Assembly (NCBI GenBank): GCA_002698425.1
Contig: NZXU01000101.1
Span: 191,389-255,388, forward strand
Origin: Ahrensia sp.
GTDB taxonomy: Bacteria; Pseudomonadota; Alphaproteobacteria; Rhizobiales; Rhizobiaceae
DNA length: 64,000 nucleotides
Direction: 5' to 3'
The translations under genes were made by a program, and so were the position numbers. The notes under the pieces were generated by a model. The model did no database searches, was not told the origin of the DNA, and worked only from the letters and a program-made list of their open reading frames with translations. Below are positions 45,884 through 54,429 of this stretch, in pieces (the stretch's first letter is position 1; each line of letters starts with the position of its first letter).

Positions 45884-47410
45884 TCAGGACAGCATCGGCG
45901 CCAGCGCTGGCGCTATTCCCGATACGAGGTCTTCGGCGATGGCCAGTGGCCCGGCCGCCCTGCCCGCCTCGCCATGCAACCAGGCGGCGGCGCAGGCTGC
46001 TTCGAAACACGGCATATCCTGCGCCAGCAGGCCGGCAACCACGCCGGCCAGCACGTCGCCCGACCCGGCCGTCGCCAAGGCAGGTGTCGCGTTGGAATTG
46101 ATCGCGGCCCGTCCGTCCGGCGCGGCGATCACCGTGTCCGGCCCCTTGTAGAGCACGATCGCATTCGCCCGGCTGGACGCCTGGAGCGCCTTGTCGAGTT
46201 TCGACAGTCTCCCGTCCTCGGCGAGATCGGGGAAAAGCCGTGCGAACTCGCCCTCATGCGGCGTCAGGACCAGGGCGGACGCCGCGCTTCCCTTCGCCGC
46301 GTCGAACAGGGCGGCATGATCGCTGGCAAAAGCGGTGATGCCATCCGCATCGAGCACCAGCCGCAGTCCGGTTGCGTGTCTTTCTTCCAGCAACGAAAGC
46401 GCGATCAGCCGCGCAGTCGACAGGTCGCCAAAGCCCGGGCCGAGGACACAAGCCCGGCAGCCCTTCAAGCCCCTCAGCCGGTCATAGGCATCGTCCGGCT
46501 GGCATGGGCGCAGCATGATCGAGGTCACCTGCGCCGCATGGATGTCCAGCGCATCCGGTTGCCCGAGGATCGTCACCGCGCCCGCCCCGGCCCGCTGCGC
46601 GGCCATTGCCGACAATCGCGCCGCGCCGGTCGCATGCCGCCCGCCGGAAAACACCGCCGCATGGCCACGCGCATATTTGTGCCAGCCCGTGTTCGCGCGA
46701 GGCAGCGCATCGGCCCAAAGCGCTGGGCCGTTCTCGAAAACGCTCGGCGGATCGTCGCCGAAGACTTCCGCGCGGACGCCGATATCCGCCACGACGGTCT
46801 CGCCGCACAGCGCCCGGCCCGGATAAAGCAGATGTCCGGGCTTCTTGCGAAAAAAGGTCACGGTCGCATCGGCTGCGACCGCACCTCCGAGATCGGCGCC
46901 GCTGTCGCCATTGACGCCGCTCGGCAGATCGACGGCGACAATGCGGCTTCCGGCGTCACGCGCCTTTGCGAGCGCAGTGCCGGCGTCGTCGGGCAGGCCC
47001 CGGGTCAGGCCCGAGCCGAACAAGGCGTCAATCACCACATCGTCAGGGGCGGGATGGAAAGCTTCCGGGCCCTCGGCGAGAACGGAGCAGCGCCCCGCCG
47101 CGATCGCCGCGTCGGTTCCCGGTTTCGGCGCGCCGAACGGATGGAGCGTGACCGCCATCCCCGCCTCGCGCAAAATTTGCGCCGCGACATAGCCGTCGCC
47201 GCCATTGTTGCCCGGGCCGCACAGCACCGATACCCGCGCCGCATCGCCAAACCGATCCAGCACGAGCCGCGCCACGGCGGCGCCTGCATTATCCATGAGC
47301 GCGATGCCCGAAGCATAGGCATTGCCGATCGTCCACTTGTCGGCGCGGGCCATTTGCTCACATGCCAACAATGCGTTGGGCCAATCCCCCCTTCGCCACG
47401 CTGTCGTCAT
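45884..47410 (-). CDS. nnr: bifunctional NAD(P)H-hydrate repair enzyme (epimerase plus dehydratase)
   Basis: A 508-residue fusion. The N-terminal YjeF_N epimerase half (about 1-215) has CGPGNNGGDGYVAAQIL and DALFGSGL...AVDLPSGVNGDSG. The C-terminal ribokinase-like dehydratase half has VLGPGFG, LVLDADGITAF, LTPHEGEFARLFP and the catalytic ATAGSGDVLAGVVAGLLAQ. It restores damaged NAD(P)H hydrates. I chose the ATG at 47410 because GGAAGG precedes it by seven bases; ATGs at 47422 and 47434 lack this, and the first lies within a palindrome. Confidence 0.95.
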   Translation of the reverse strand: MTTAWRRGDWPNALLACEQMARADKWTIGNAYASGIALMDNAGAAVARLVLDRFGDAARVSVLCGPGNNGGDGYVAAQILREAGMAVTLHPFGAPKPGTDAAIAAGRCSVLAEGPEAFHPAPDDVVIDALFGSGLTRGLPDDAGTALAKARDAGSRIVAVDLPSGVNGDSGADLGGAVAADATVTFFRKKPGHLLYPGRALCGETVVADIGVRAEVFGDDPPSVFENGPALWADALPRANTGWHKYARGHAAVFSGGRHATGAARLSAMAAQRAGAGAVTILGQPDALDIHAAQVTSIMLRPCQPDDAYDRLRGLKGCRACVLGPGFGDLSTARLIALSLLEERHATGLRLVLDADGITAFASDHAALFDAAKGSAASALVLTPHEGEFARLFPDLAEDGRLSKLDKALQASSRANAIVLYKGPDTVIAAPDGRAAINSNATPALATAGSGDVLAGVVAGLLAQDMPCFEAACAAAWLHGEAGRAAGPLAIAEDLVSGIAPALAPMLS

Positions 47411-47424
47411 CGATCCTTCCATAA

Positions 47425-47441
47425 TGCCTATCATATAGGCA
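47425..47441. promoter_or_regulatory. 17-bp palindrome upstream of nnr
   Basis: TGCCTAT-CAT-ATAGGCA is a perfect 7-bp inverted repeat with a 3-base spacer. A third copy of TGCCTA follows at 47445-47450. It lies 15 bp before the chosen nnr start and has the shape of a dimeric repressor operator. No cognate regulator is visible in the window. Confidence 0.45.
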
Positions 47442-47475
47442 TACTGCCTAAATAGTTGGCTGTTTTGGCCCGTAA

Positions 47476-47961
<486 letters not shown>

Positions 47962-48024
47962 TCGTACGTTTTCGCGTGCGTCCGTTTCTCCCAGCAATTT
48001 GCAGATCAGAAAAAGGGAAGACAA

Positions 48025-49431
48025 ATGAGTGCAAATGACATTCTGAAGAACATCAAGGACAACGAAGTCAAATTCGTCGACCTGCGCTTTACCGACCCGC
48101 GCGGTAAGATGCAGCACGTCACGATGGAGACCTCCGTTGTCGATGAGGACATGTTCGCTGACGGCGTGATGTTCGACGGTTCTTCGATCGCCGGCTGGAA
48201 AGCCATCAACGAGTCCGACATGGTCCTGATGCCTGACACCGAGACCGCCCATATGGACCCGTTCTACGCCCAGTCCACCATGGCGATCTTCTGCGACATC
48301 CTCGATCCGATGACGGGCGAAGGCTATAGCCGCGATCCGCGCATGACGGCGAAGAAGGCCGAGGCCTATGTGAAGTCCGGCGGCTTTGGCGACACGGCCT
48401 ATTTCGGCCCGGAGCCGGAATTCTTCCTGTTCGACGACGTCAAGTTCTCGACCGACATGTACAAGACCGGCTTCGAGGTCGACTCCGTCGAACTGCCGAA
48501 CAACTGTGACACGGAATACGAGACCGGCAACCTCGGTCACCGTCCGCGCGTCAAGGGCGGCTACTTCCCGGTCAACCCGATCGATTCGGCCCAGGACATC
48601 CGCTCCGAAATGCTCACCGTCCTCGGCGAGATGGGCGTGAAGATCGAAAAGCACCACCACGAAGTGGCGGCGGCTCAGCACGAATTGTCGATGCTGTTCA
48701 ACACGCTCACCTTCAAGGCCGACGAAGTGCAGCTCTACAAATATGTCTGCCACAACGTCGCCCATGCCTACGGCAAGTCGGTCACCTTCATGCCGAAGCC
48801 GGTCTATGGCGACAACGGCACCGGCATGCACGTCCACCAGTCGATCTGGGGCGACGGCAAGCCGCTCATGGCCGGTGACGGCTATGCGGGCCTGTCCGAG
48901 ACCTGCCTCTACTACATCGGCGGCATCATCAAGCACGCCAAGGCGCTGAATGCCTTCACCAACCCGTCGACGAACTCCTACAAGCGTCTCGTCCCGGGCT
49001 TCGAGGCACCGGTCCTGCTCGCCTATTCGGCGCGCAACCGTTCCGCGTCCTGCCGCATTCCGCACTCCGGCTCGCCGAAGGGCAAGCGCGTCGAAATCCG
49101 GTTCCCGGATCCGACCGCCAACCCGTATCTGGCCTTCGCCGCGATGCTGATGGCCGGCCTGGACGGCGTGAAGAACAAGATCCATCCGGGCGACCCGATG
49201 GACAAGGATCTCTACGACCTTCCGGCAGAAGAGCTGGCCGACATCCCGACCGTCTGCGGCTCGCTGCGTGAGGCGATCGCGGCTTGCCGCGCCGACAACG
49301 AGTTCCTCAAGGCCGGCGGCGTTTTCGACGACGACCAGATCGAGGCTTATCTCGAGCTCAAGGAAGAAGAAAACATCCGCTACGAGCACACGCCGAACCC
49401 GGTCGAATACGACATGTACTACTCCTGCTGA
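48025..49431 (+). CDS. glnA: type I glutamine synthetase
   Basis: A 468-residue GSI-beta enzyme converting glutamate and ammonia to glutamine. It has FDGSSIAGW and the metal and active-site motifs [36 protein letters not shown] and [14 protein letters not shown]...[12 protein letters not shown]. The adenylylation loop with its tyrosine is [11 protein letters not shown] (near 395). An AAGGGAAG ribosome-binding site precedes the ATG. It forms an operon with glnB and ends at a strong terminator. Confidence 0.98.
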   Translation: MSANDILKNIKDNEVKFVDLRFTDPRGKMQHVTMETSVVDEDMFADGVMFDGSSIAGWKAINESDMVLMPDTETAHMDPFYAQSTMAIFCDILDPMTGEGYSRDPRMTAKKAEAYVKSGGFGDTAYFGPEPEFFLFDDVKFSTDMYKTGFEVDSVELPNNCDTEYETGNLGHRPRVKGGYFPVNPIDSAQDIRSEMLTVLGEMGVKIEKHHHEVAAAQHELSMLFNTLTFKADEVQLYKYVCHNVAHAYGKSVTFMPKPVYGDNGTGMHVHQSIWGDGKPLMAGDGYAGLSETCLYYIGGIIKHAKALNAFTNPSTNSYKRLVPGFEAPVLLAYSARNRSASCRIPHSGSPKGKRVEIRFPDPTANPYLAFAAMLMAGLDGVKNKIHPGDPMDKDLYDLPAEELADIPTVCGSLREAIAACRADNEFLKAGGVFDDDQIEAYLELKEEENIRYEHTPNPVEYDMYYSC

Positions 49432-49459
49432 TTGCAGGCCCCGGGGACGGGTTTACCGG

Positions 49460-49491
49460 CCGGCGGCGCGAAAGCGCCGCCGGTTTTCTTT
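49460..49491 (+). terminator. strong intrinsic terminator of glnBA
   Basis: A perfect 10-bp stem, CCGGCGGCGC (49460-49469) with GCGCCGCCGG (49474-49483), closes on a GAAA tetraloop and is followed by TTTTCTTTT. It is 28 bp past the glnA stop. Confidence 0.93.
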
Positions 49492-49496
49492 TGCGC

Positions 49497-49782
49497 AAAG
49501 GCCCAGAGCCTGTCATGGTTGGATTGAACCATTCTGCCGGAGCAGGTTTGGCCCAAGATCAAGGGATTTGGCGAAGGCCGTATCAAGATACGGCCAAGCC
49601 GAAGCCCGCGGGGATTGGGCCTAACATGCCCGGCCCTTCGGGTTTTCGTCCGGCGGACGCCCGCAGCGTCGGCGCGCTTGCCCGTAGTACCACTACGGGC
49701 TGCGCACGTCTCCTCGCGGTTCGCCTCGCCGGTCGCGAAACAGAATTGCTTCAATCCAACCATGACAGGCTCTACGCCCTTT
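49497..49782. mobile_element. MITE-like element with 23-bp perfect terminal inverted repeats
   Basis: AGAGCCTGTCATGGTTGGAT... (49505-49527) and its exact reverse complement (49751-49773) flank about 220 bp of non-coding DNA. The similarity continues imperfectly inward to 49536/49741 and outward to the AAAGG/CCTTT pairs at 49497-49501 and 49778-49782. The interior holds two smaller perfect hairpins: 49576-49595 (9-bp stem, GGCCGTATC arm) and 49681-49699 (8-bp stem, CCCGTAGT arm). No transposase is encoded. It lies between the glnA terminator and the FKBP gene, and no clear target-site duplication is visible. Confidence 0.65.
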
Positions 49783-49902
49783 ACAGCGGCAGGCCGGGAG
49801 TTATGCTGATCGGGTTCATCCTGAGGGGCCATGCCCCCGGAAAACCATTGGAGCGACGGCGACACGCCCGCGTCCAGAACCATTCCACCCGAAAGGCATA
49901 TC

Positions 49903-50331
49903 ATGACCGAAGCCCAGCACGGCAATAAGGTGCATATCCATTATACCGGCAAGCTGACGGACGGGACCGTTTTCGATTCTTCCGAAGGCCGCGAGCCGCT
50001 GGAGTTCGAACTCGGCGCCGGCCAGGTCATTCCCGGCCTCGACAAGGCGATGCGCGGCATGAATGTCGGCGATACCAAGACGGTCACCATCGCCTCCGAG
50101 GAAGCCTATGGTCCGCACCACCCAGAAGGGGTCCATGTCGTCGAACGCGCCACACTGCCGCCGCAGGTCGACGCCCAGCCCGGCGCGCGGCTGCAGGCGA
50201 CCGCGCAGGACGGCAACGTGATCCAGCTGACGGTTGTCGCCGCCGACGACGAGACCGTGACGCTGGATGCCAACCATCCGCTCGCCGGCAAGGATCTCGT
50301 CTTCGACGTCGAGCTCGTCGCCGTCAGCTAG
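49903..50331 (+). CDS. FKBP-type peptidyl-prolyl isomerase (SlyD/FkpB-like)
   Basis: A 142-residue cytoplasmic FKBP: GNKVHIHYTGKLTDGTVFDSS, then EFELGAGQVIPGLDKAMRGMNVGDTKTV and EEAYGPHHPE. An insert-in-flap domain (about 70-125) is followed by LAGKDLVFDVELV, the SlyD-type architecture, but without the His/Cys-rich metal-binding tail of E. coli SlyD. It acts as a folding helper. The ATG at 49903 is the family start. Confidence 0.92.
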   Translation: MTEAQHGNKVHIHYTGKLTDGTVFDSSEGREPLEFELGAGQVIPGLDKAMRGMNVGDTKTVTIASEEAYGPHHPEGVHVVERATLPPQVDAQPGARLQATAQDGNVIQLTVVAADDETVTLDANHPLAGKDLVFDVELVAVS

Positions 50332-50344
50332 ACCCCGACATTGC

Positions 50345-50416
50345 GGCGCAGGTTATCAGCCTGCGCCCCTTGCCCCGCCATCGCCGATTTGCCACACCTG
50401 CCGGTGTGCAAATCGG
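50345..50416 (+). promoter_or_regulatory. two tandem hairpins in the leader of the beta-CASP RNase gene
   Basis: Hairpin 1: GGCGCAGG (50345-50352) with CCTGCGCC (50360-50367). Hairpin 2: CCGATTTG (50384-50391) with CAAATCGG (50409-50416) plus CACACC (50393-50398) with GGTGTG (50403-50408), a 14-bp stem interrupted by one bulged C. The second stem ends on the first G of the ribosome-binding site of the next gene. It could restrict translation or be a cleavage site. Confidence 0.6.
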
Positions 50417-50427
50417 GAGACATCGGC

Positions 50428-52005
50428 ATGGCAACCCTTTCCTTCTACGGCGCGGCGGGCACCGTCACAGGCTCCTGCTCCATGCTGCAGGTCGGCGACA
50501 CGCGCTTTCTGGTCGATTGCGGCATGTTCCAGGGCAACAAGACGATCCGTGAGCTCAACGCCAAGGATTTCCCCTTCGACGCCGCCTCAGCCGACTTCCT
50601 GATCCTCACCCACGCCCATATCGACCATTCCGGCCTGCTGCCGAAACTCGTCAAGCATGGCTTCACCGGCCCGATCTATTGCACGCCGCCGACAGCCGAC
50701 CTGCTCTCCTTCATGCTGCTGGATTCGGCCAAGATCCAGAAGTCGAACACCGAGCGCCAGAACCGCAAACGCGTCCGCAAGGGCGAGGATCCGGTCGAGC
50801 CGATCTACACGGAAGAACATGCCCGCAAGGTGCTCGACCTGCTACGCGGCTACGACTACGACCGCTGGTTCGAGCCGCATCCGGGCGTCAGCGTCCGCTA
50901 CTGGAACGCCGGCCACATGCTGGGCTCCGCCTCGGCCGAACTGAAATTCGCCGACGACGAAAAGAGCAACACGATGCGACTGCTCTTTTCAGGCGATCTC
51001 GGGCCGGAGGAGAAGGCATTCCACCCGGAGCCGACGGCCGAGACCGGGTTCGACTATATCGTGTGCGAAAGCACCTATGGCGACCGCGACCGCGACGACT
51101 ACACGCTGGTGAAGCGCCGCGAAATGCTGCGCAAGGAACTCGTCCGCGGCCTGTCCGCCGGCGGCAATGTCGTCATCCCCGCCTTCGCCGTCGAGCGTAG
51201 CCAGGAATTGCTGCACGATATCGGCGTCTTGCTGGCCGAAGGCGAATTGCCGCAAACGACGGTGTTTCTCGATTCCCCGCTCGCCAAGGCGGTGACTGAG
51301 GTCTTCATCAAATATGCGGGCAGCCTCGACGATGTGGAACTCGACGAGCGCCAGCTGTTCCGCGATCCGCGCTTCCGCCTCGTCCAGGATGTCGAGGAAA
51401 GCAAGGGGATCAACCTCATCACCGGCGGCGCCATCATCATCTCGGCGAGCGGTATGGCCGATGCCGGCCGGATCCAGCACCACATCAAGAACAATATCTG
51501 GCGCTCCAACGCCACAATCCTGTTCGTCGGCTACCAGGCGCCCGGCACGCTCGGCTACTACATCACCAGCGGCGAACCGATGGTGCGCATCCATGGCAAG
51601 GAATATCTGGTGAAGGCGGAAATCCGTCAGCTCGGCAATTATTCCGCCCATGCCGACCAGGGCGAACTGCTTGACTGGGTCATGGAGCGCACGCCGGTCG
51701 CCGGCCGGCTTTTCCTCAATCACGGCGACGACGATGCGCGCGAGGAATTGGCCCGGCTGCTGGCCGATCGCGGCCTCGATCCGGAAAAGATCGTGCTGCC
51801 GCAGATGGACGAGAGCTTCGAACTCATCGCCGACGATGCGCGCTCCAAGGGCCGCCTTCCCCAGCGCGTGCCGCAGACGGAGCTTCTGTCCGACTGGAAC
51901 AATGATTACGCCGCATTCATCGCGGCCCTGACGCTGCGCCTGACGGATGCGAAGGACGACGACCAGCGCCGCCGCATCATCGCGCAGCTCAGGAAGGCGC
52001 TCTGA
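50428..52005 (+). CDS. metallo-beta-lactamase/beta-CASP RNA-processing exonuclease family protein
   Basis: A 525-residue protein of the CPSF73/YSH1-like branch of beta-CASP nucleases. MBL motifs are the N-terminal GAAGTVTGSCSML, LTHAHIDHSGLLP (metal ligands HxHxDH) and AGHMLGSAS, with FSGDLG as motif 4. The beta-CASP domain has CESTYGDRDRDD and PAFAVERSQELL; the C-terminal part has YSAHADQGEL and FLNHGDDDA. It is predicted to cut or trim RNA with two zinc ions. The ATG at 50428 follows GGGAG and matches the family start. The leader is highly structured. Confidence 0.93.
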   Translation: MATLSFYGAAGTVTGSCSMLQVGDTRFLVDCGMFQGNKTIRELNAKDFPFDAASADFLILTHAHIDHSGLLPKLVKHGFTGPIYCTPPTADLLSFMLLDSAKIQKSNTERQNRKRVRKGEDPVEPIYTEEHARKVLDLLRGYDYDRWFEPHPGVSVRYWNAGHMLGSASAELKFADDEKSNTMRLLFSGDLGPEEKAFHPEPTAETGFDYIVCESTYGDRDRDDYTLVKRREMLRKELVRGLSAGGNVVIPAFAVERSQELLHDIGVLLAEGELPQTTVFLDSPLAKAVTEVFIKYAGSLDDVELDERQLFRDPRFRLVQDVEESKGINLITGGAIIISASGMADAGRIQHHIKNNIWRSNATILFVGYQAPGTLGYYITSGEPMVRIHGKEYLVKAEIRQLGNYSAHADQGELLDWVMERTPVAGRLFLNHGDDDAREELARLLADRGLDPEKIVLPQMDESFELIADDARSKGRLPQRVPQTELLSDWNNDYAAFIAALTLRLTDAKDDDQRRRIIAQLRKAL

Positions 52006-52380
52006 TCAGTCCTCGCCGGCCAGGCTCAGCGCCGCGCCGTCGCGCACCGGCACATCGGCGAAGGAGTACGGGTCGACGCCCTCGAGGCAGCCGAGATTGA
52101 ATCCATATGTGTCGGGCGCGCTGCGTGGCCGGTGGAACGTGTAGATCCCGCAGACCGAGCAGAAATAGTGCTTCGCGATCTTCAGGTTCCATTGATAGAG
52201 CGTCAGGACGTCCTCGCCCTTCACCAGGGTGAACCGGTCCTCCGGCACGCCGGCCATCAGCGCGCCCTTGCGGCGGCAGAGCGAACAGTTACAGCGGCGC
52301 AGATTCTCGAAACCGTCATCCCCGGTATCGACAGTGAATGCGACCGCGCCGCAGTGGCAGCTTCCGTTCAGGATCGGCAC
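52006..52380 (-). CDS. GFA-family zinc protein
   Basis: A 124-residue GFA/CENP-V-type domain protein with the expected cysteine set: CHCGAVAF near the N-terminus, CNCSLCRRKG, and FCSVCGIYTFH. The fold binds two zinc ions. The founding member was proposed to aid glutathione-formaldehyde adduct formation, but most members have no proven activity. Translation begins at GTG (52380) after a strong AAGGAGGA site. Its start is 3 bp from the rluC stop, and it converges on the RNase gene stop. Confidence 0.9.
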   Translation of the reverse strand: MPILNGSCHCGAVAFTVDTGDDGFENLRRCNCSLCRRKGALMAGVPEDRFTLVKGEDVLTLYQWNLKIAKHYFCSVCGIYTFHRPRSAPDTYGFNLGCLEGVDPYSFADVPVRDGAALSLAGED

Positions 52381-52383
52381 GGC

Positions 52384-53370
52384 TTATTCCTCCTTGTCCG
52401 CGTCGGCCTCGTCGAGGCCGAGCAGGTTCCAGCTCTGCACCATATGCGGCGGCAATGGCGCGGTGACGTTGATAACGCCGCCGTCGGGATGCGGGATGAC
52501 GATCCGGCGCGCATGGAGATGCAGCTTCTTCTGGATGCCGCCGGGAAACTCCCAGTTCGGATCCTCCTCGAAATATTTCGGATCGCCGAGGATCGGGCAG
52601 CCGATGGACGCCGCGTGAACGCGCAACTGGTGGGTGCGGCCCGTATGCGGCTCCATCACCAGCCAGGAGACCCGCCCGGCCGATTCCACCAGCCGGTATT
52701 CGGAAATGGCGTGGTCCGCGCCCGGCTCGCCATGCTTGCCGATTCGCACCTTGTCGCCGTCAGGGGTCGGCTCCTTCACGAGCCAGTTCGAAATCCGCCC
52801 TTCCCGCTTCTTCGGCGTCCCCTTCACCAGCGCCCAGTAGGTCTTCTGCGTATCGCGTTCGCGGAAGGAGGCTGTCAGCTTCTGCGCCGCGCCACGGGTC
52901 TTCGCGACAACGAGAATGCCTGAGGTGTCACGGTCGATGCGATGCACCAGCCGGGGTTTCTCACCCTTCTGGTTGCGAAACGCCTCCAGCATGCCGTCGA
53001 TATGGCGCACCACGCCCGACCCGCCCTGCACGGCCAGCCCTGCCGGCTTGTTCAGCACCATGACCTTCTTGTCTTCGAACAGGATCATGGCGCGCAGCGC
53101 GTCCTCGTCGGACCGGTTGCGCATCGTTTTAGCGGTCAGCGGTCCTTTCGGTGCGCCGCCATCGGCCGCCATCGGCGGGATGCGGACCGTCTGGCCGCCT
53201 TCCAGCCGCGTATCCGCCTTCACCCGCCCGCCATCGACGCGCACCTGGCCGGTGCGCAGCAATTTCTGCAACGCCCCGAAGGCAAGCCCCGGATAATGGA
53301 CCTTGAACCAGCGGTCGAGGCGCATCCCCGCCTCGTCGCTGTCTACCTGTTTCTGTTCGACACTCGCCAT
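52384..53370 (-). CDS. rluC: RluA-family 23S rRNA pseudouridine synthase (RluC-like)
   Basis: A 328-residue pseudouridine synthase with an N-terminal S4 RNA-binding domain (GMRLDRWFKVHYPGLAFGALQKLLRTGQVRVDG region) and the RluA catalytic core with Asp in LVHRIDRDTSGILVVAKT. It also has the HTGRTHQLRVHAASIGCPILGD motif. RluC-type enzymes modify 23S rRNA positions 955, 2504 and 2580 in E. coli; specificity here is inferred from the S4 domain. It is close behind crcB on the same strand. Confidence 0.92.
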   Translation of the reverse strand: MASVEQKQVDSDEAGMRLDRWFKVHYPGLAFGALQKLLRTGQVRVDGGRVKADTRLEGGQTVRIPPMAADGGAPKGPLTAKTMRNRSDEDALRAMILFEDKKVMVLNKPAGLAVQGGSGVVRHIDGMLEAFRNQKGEKPRLVHRIDRDTSGILVVAKTRGAAQKLTASFRERDTQKTYWALVKGTPKKREGRISNWLVKEPTPDGDKVRIGKHGEPGADHAISEYRLVESAGRVSWLVMEPHTGRTHQLRVHAASIGCPILGDPKYFEEDPNWEFPGGIQKKLHLHARRIVIPHPDGGVINVTAPLPPHMVQSWNLLGLDEADADKEE

Positions 53371-53388
53371 TTTGTTTGCTTCTCCGGC

Positions 53389-53766
53389 TCAGGCCAGGGA
53401 TCGGACGAGATAGAGCCCGGCGAACAGCGCCAGGATCGAGATCACCACGCTGGCCAGAAGATAGGCCATGGCCGCCCCCTGGTCTCCGCGTTCCCACATC
53501 GAAGCGAAATCGAGCGAAAAGGCCGAGAATGTCGTAAAGCCGCCGAGAAATCCCGTCGCCAGGAAGCTGCGCACTTCGGCGCTGGTGCCCGACATGCGCG
53601 CCAGCGTCGCGATCAGCACGCCCATCAGGAACGAGCCGAGAATGTTCACCGTGACCGTCCCCCAAGGAAAATTCGGGCCGAGGACCCGCAATGCGGCAAG
53701 ATTGGTCAGGTAGCGGGCGGACGCGCCGAGGCCGCCTCCGAGGGCAACGAGCAGGACATGAGACAT
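53389..53766 (-). CDS. crcB: fluoride channel CrcB/Fluc
   Basis: A 125-residue four-TM fluoride exporter that works as an antiparallel dimer. It has the conserved LGGGLGASARYL (8-19), PWGTVTVNILGSFLMG (34-49, with the family Asn) and the TGFLGGFTTFSAFSLD pore segment with the Phe box and Thr-rich track. The 50-bp upstream gap is too short for a fluoride riboswitch and shows none. It is likely cotranscribed with rluC. Confidence 0.95.
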   Translation of the reverse strand: MSHVLLVALGGGLGASARYLTNLAALRVLGPNFPWGTVTVNILGSFLMGVLIATLARMSGTSAEVRSFLATGFLGGFTTFSAFSLDFASMWERGDQGAAMAYLLASVVISILALFAGLYLVRSLA

Positions 53767-53817
53767 GGAATCGTCCTACTCCATGCCCTGCCTTCGCGAA
53801 AGCCCCGAATGACGTGC

Positions 53818-54372
53818 TCAGATTTTCCCGGCGACAGCGGGAGCCTGGGCCACAAATCCATCGACGAATGCGTCGAGCGCGTCCCAGTCGGTGAATTCAT
53901 GGTCGCGGCTGGTGTCCGTCGGTCCGCCTTCCTTCTCGGCGATGCGCTTGAGCATCCAGCGCCGGAAGAAATCGTACTCGGTATATTTCAGCGCACCGGC
54001 CGCATTATGGATGGCAACAGGCCACCAGCTGGTTTCCTTGCTGAATTTCTCGACATAGTCCGCAACCTCGGCGACCTCGCTCTTGTCCGCGGAGGCCGCG
54101 GCCAGCGAAACGGAAATGAATGCGCCCGGCCGCGCCATCAGCGTTTCGACATTGGACTTGGCGAAGTGCCGCAGCGGCGCCGGAAAGGTGCCGATATGCA
54201 CCGGCGCGAGCAGGATGGAGGCGTCGAAGGAATCGGCAGCCGGCGCCACCTTCACATCCGTTGCGTCGATCAGTGTGATATCGTGTCCGCTTCCGGACAG
54301 CCGCTCGGCGACATGCGTCGCGATCTTGCGGGTCTGGCCTTCGACCGTGGCGTAAACGAGCAGAATGCGCAT
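53818..54372 (-). CDS. flavodoxin-domain protein (HemG-like)
   Basis: A 184-residue protein with an N-terminal FMN-binding flavodoxin loop (LLVYATVEGQTRKIATHVAERL) and SILLAPVHIGTFPAPLRHF, resembling HemG, the menaquinone-dependent protoporphyrinogen IX dehydrogenase. The conserved tail block KYTEYDFFRRWMLKRIAEKEGGPTDTSRDHEFTDW is also HemG-like. A flavodoxin reductase-type role cannot be excluded. The ATG at 54372 is preceded by AAAGGAGG. Confidence 0.88.
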   Translation of the reverse strand: MRILLVYATVEGQTRKIATHVAERLSGSGHDITLIDATDVKVAPAADSFDASILLAPVHIGTFPAPLRHFAKSNVETLMARPGAFISVSLAAASADKSEVAEVADYVEKFSKETSWWPVAIHNAAGALKYTEYDFFRRWMLKRIAEKEGGPTDTSRDHEFTDWDALDAFVDGFVAQAPAVAGKI

Positions 54373-54429
54373 TCGATCCTCCTTTTGCGGCACATTGCCA
54401 CCGCTCTATCGCCGCGTCCTTGATGGCGG

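Larger units (their letters stand above)
49432..49902. other. 471-bp intergenic region between glnA and the FKBP gene
   Basis: It holds the glnBA terminator and the MITE-like element described separately. The remaining 120 bp (49783-49902) contains the FKBP leader. I see no coding sequence of its own. Confidence 0.7.

Noticed and set aside
53767..53817. Fluoride riboswitch in front of crcB
   Set aside because: The gap is only about 50 bp and shows none of the conserved riboswitch pairing.
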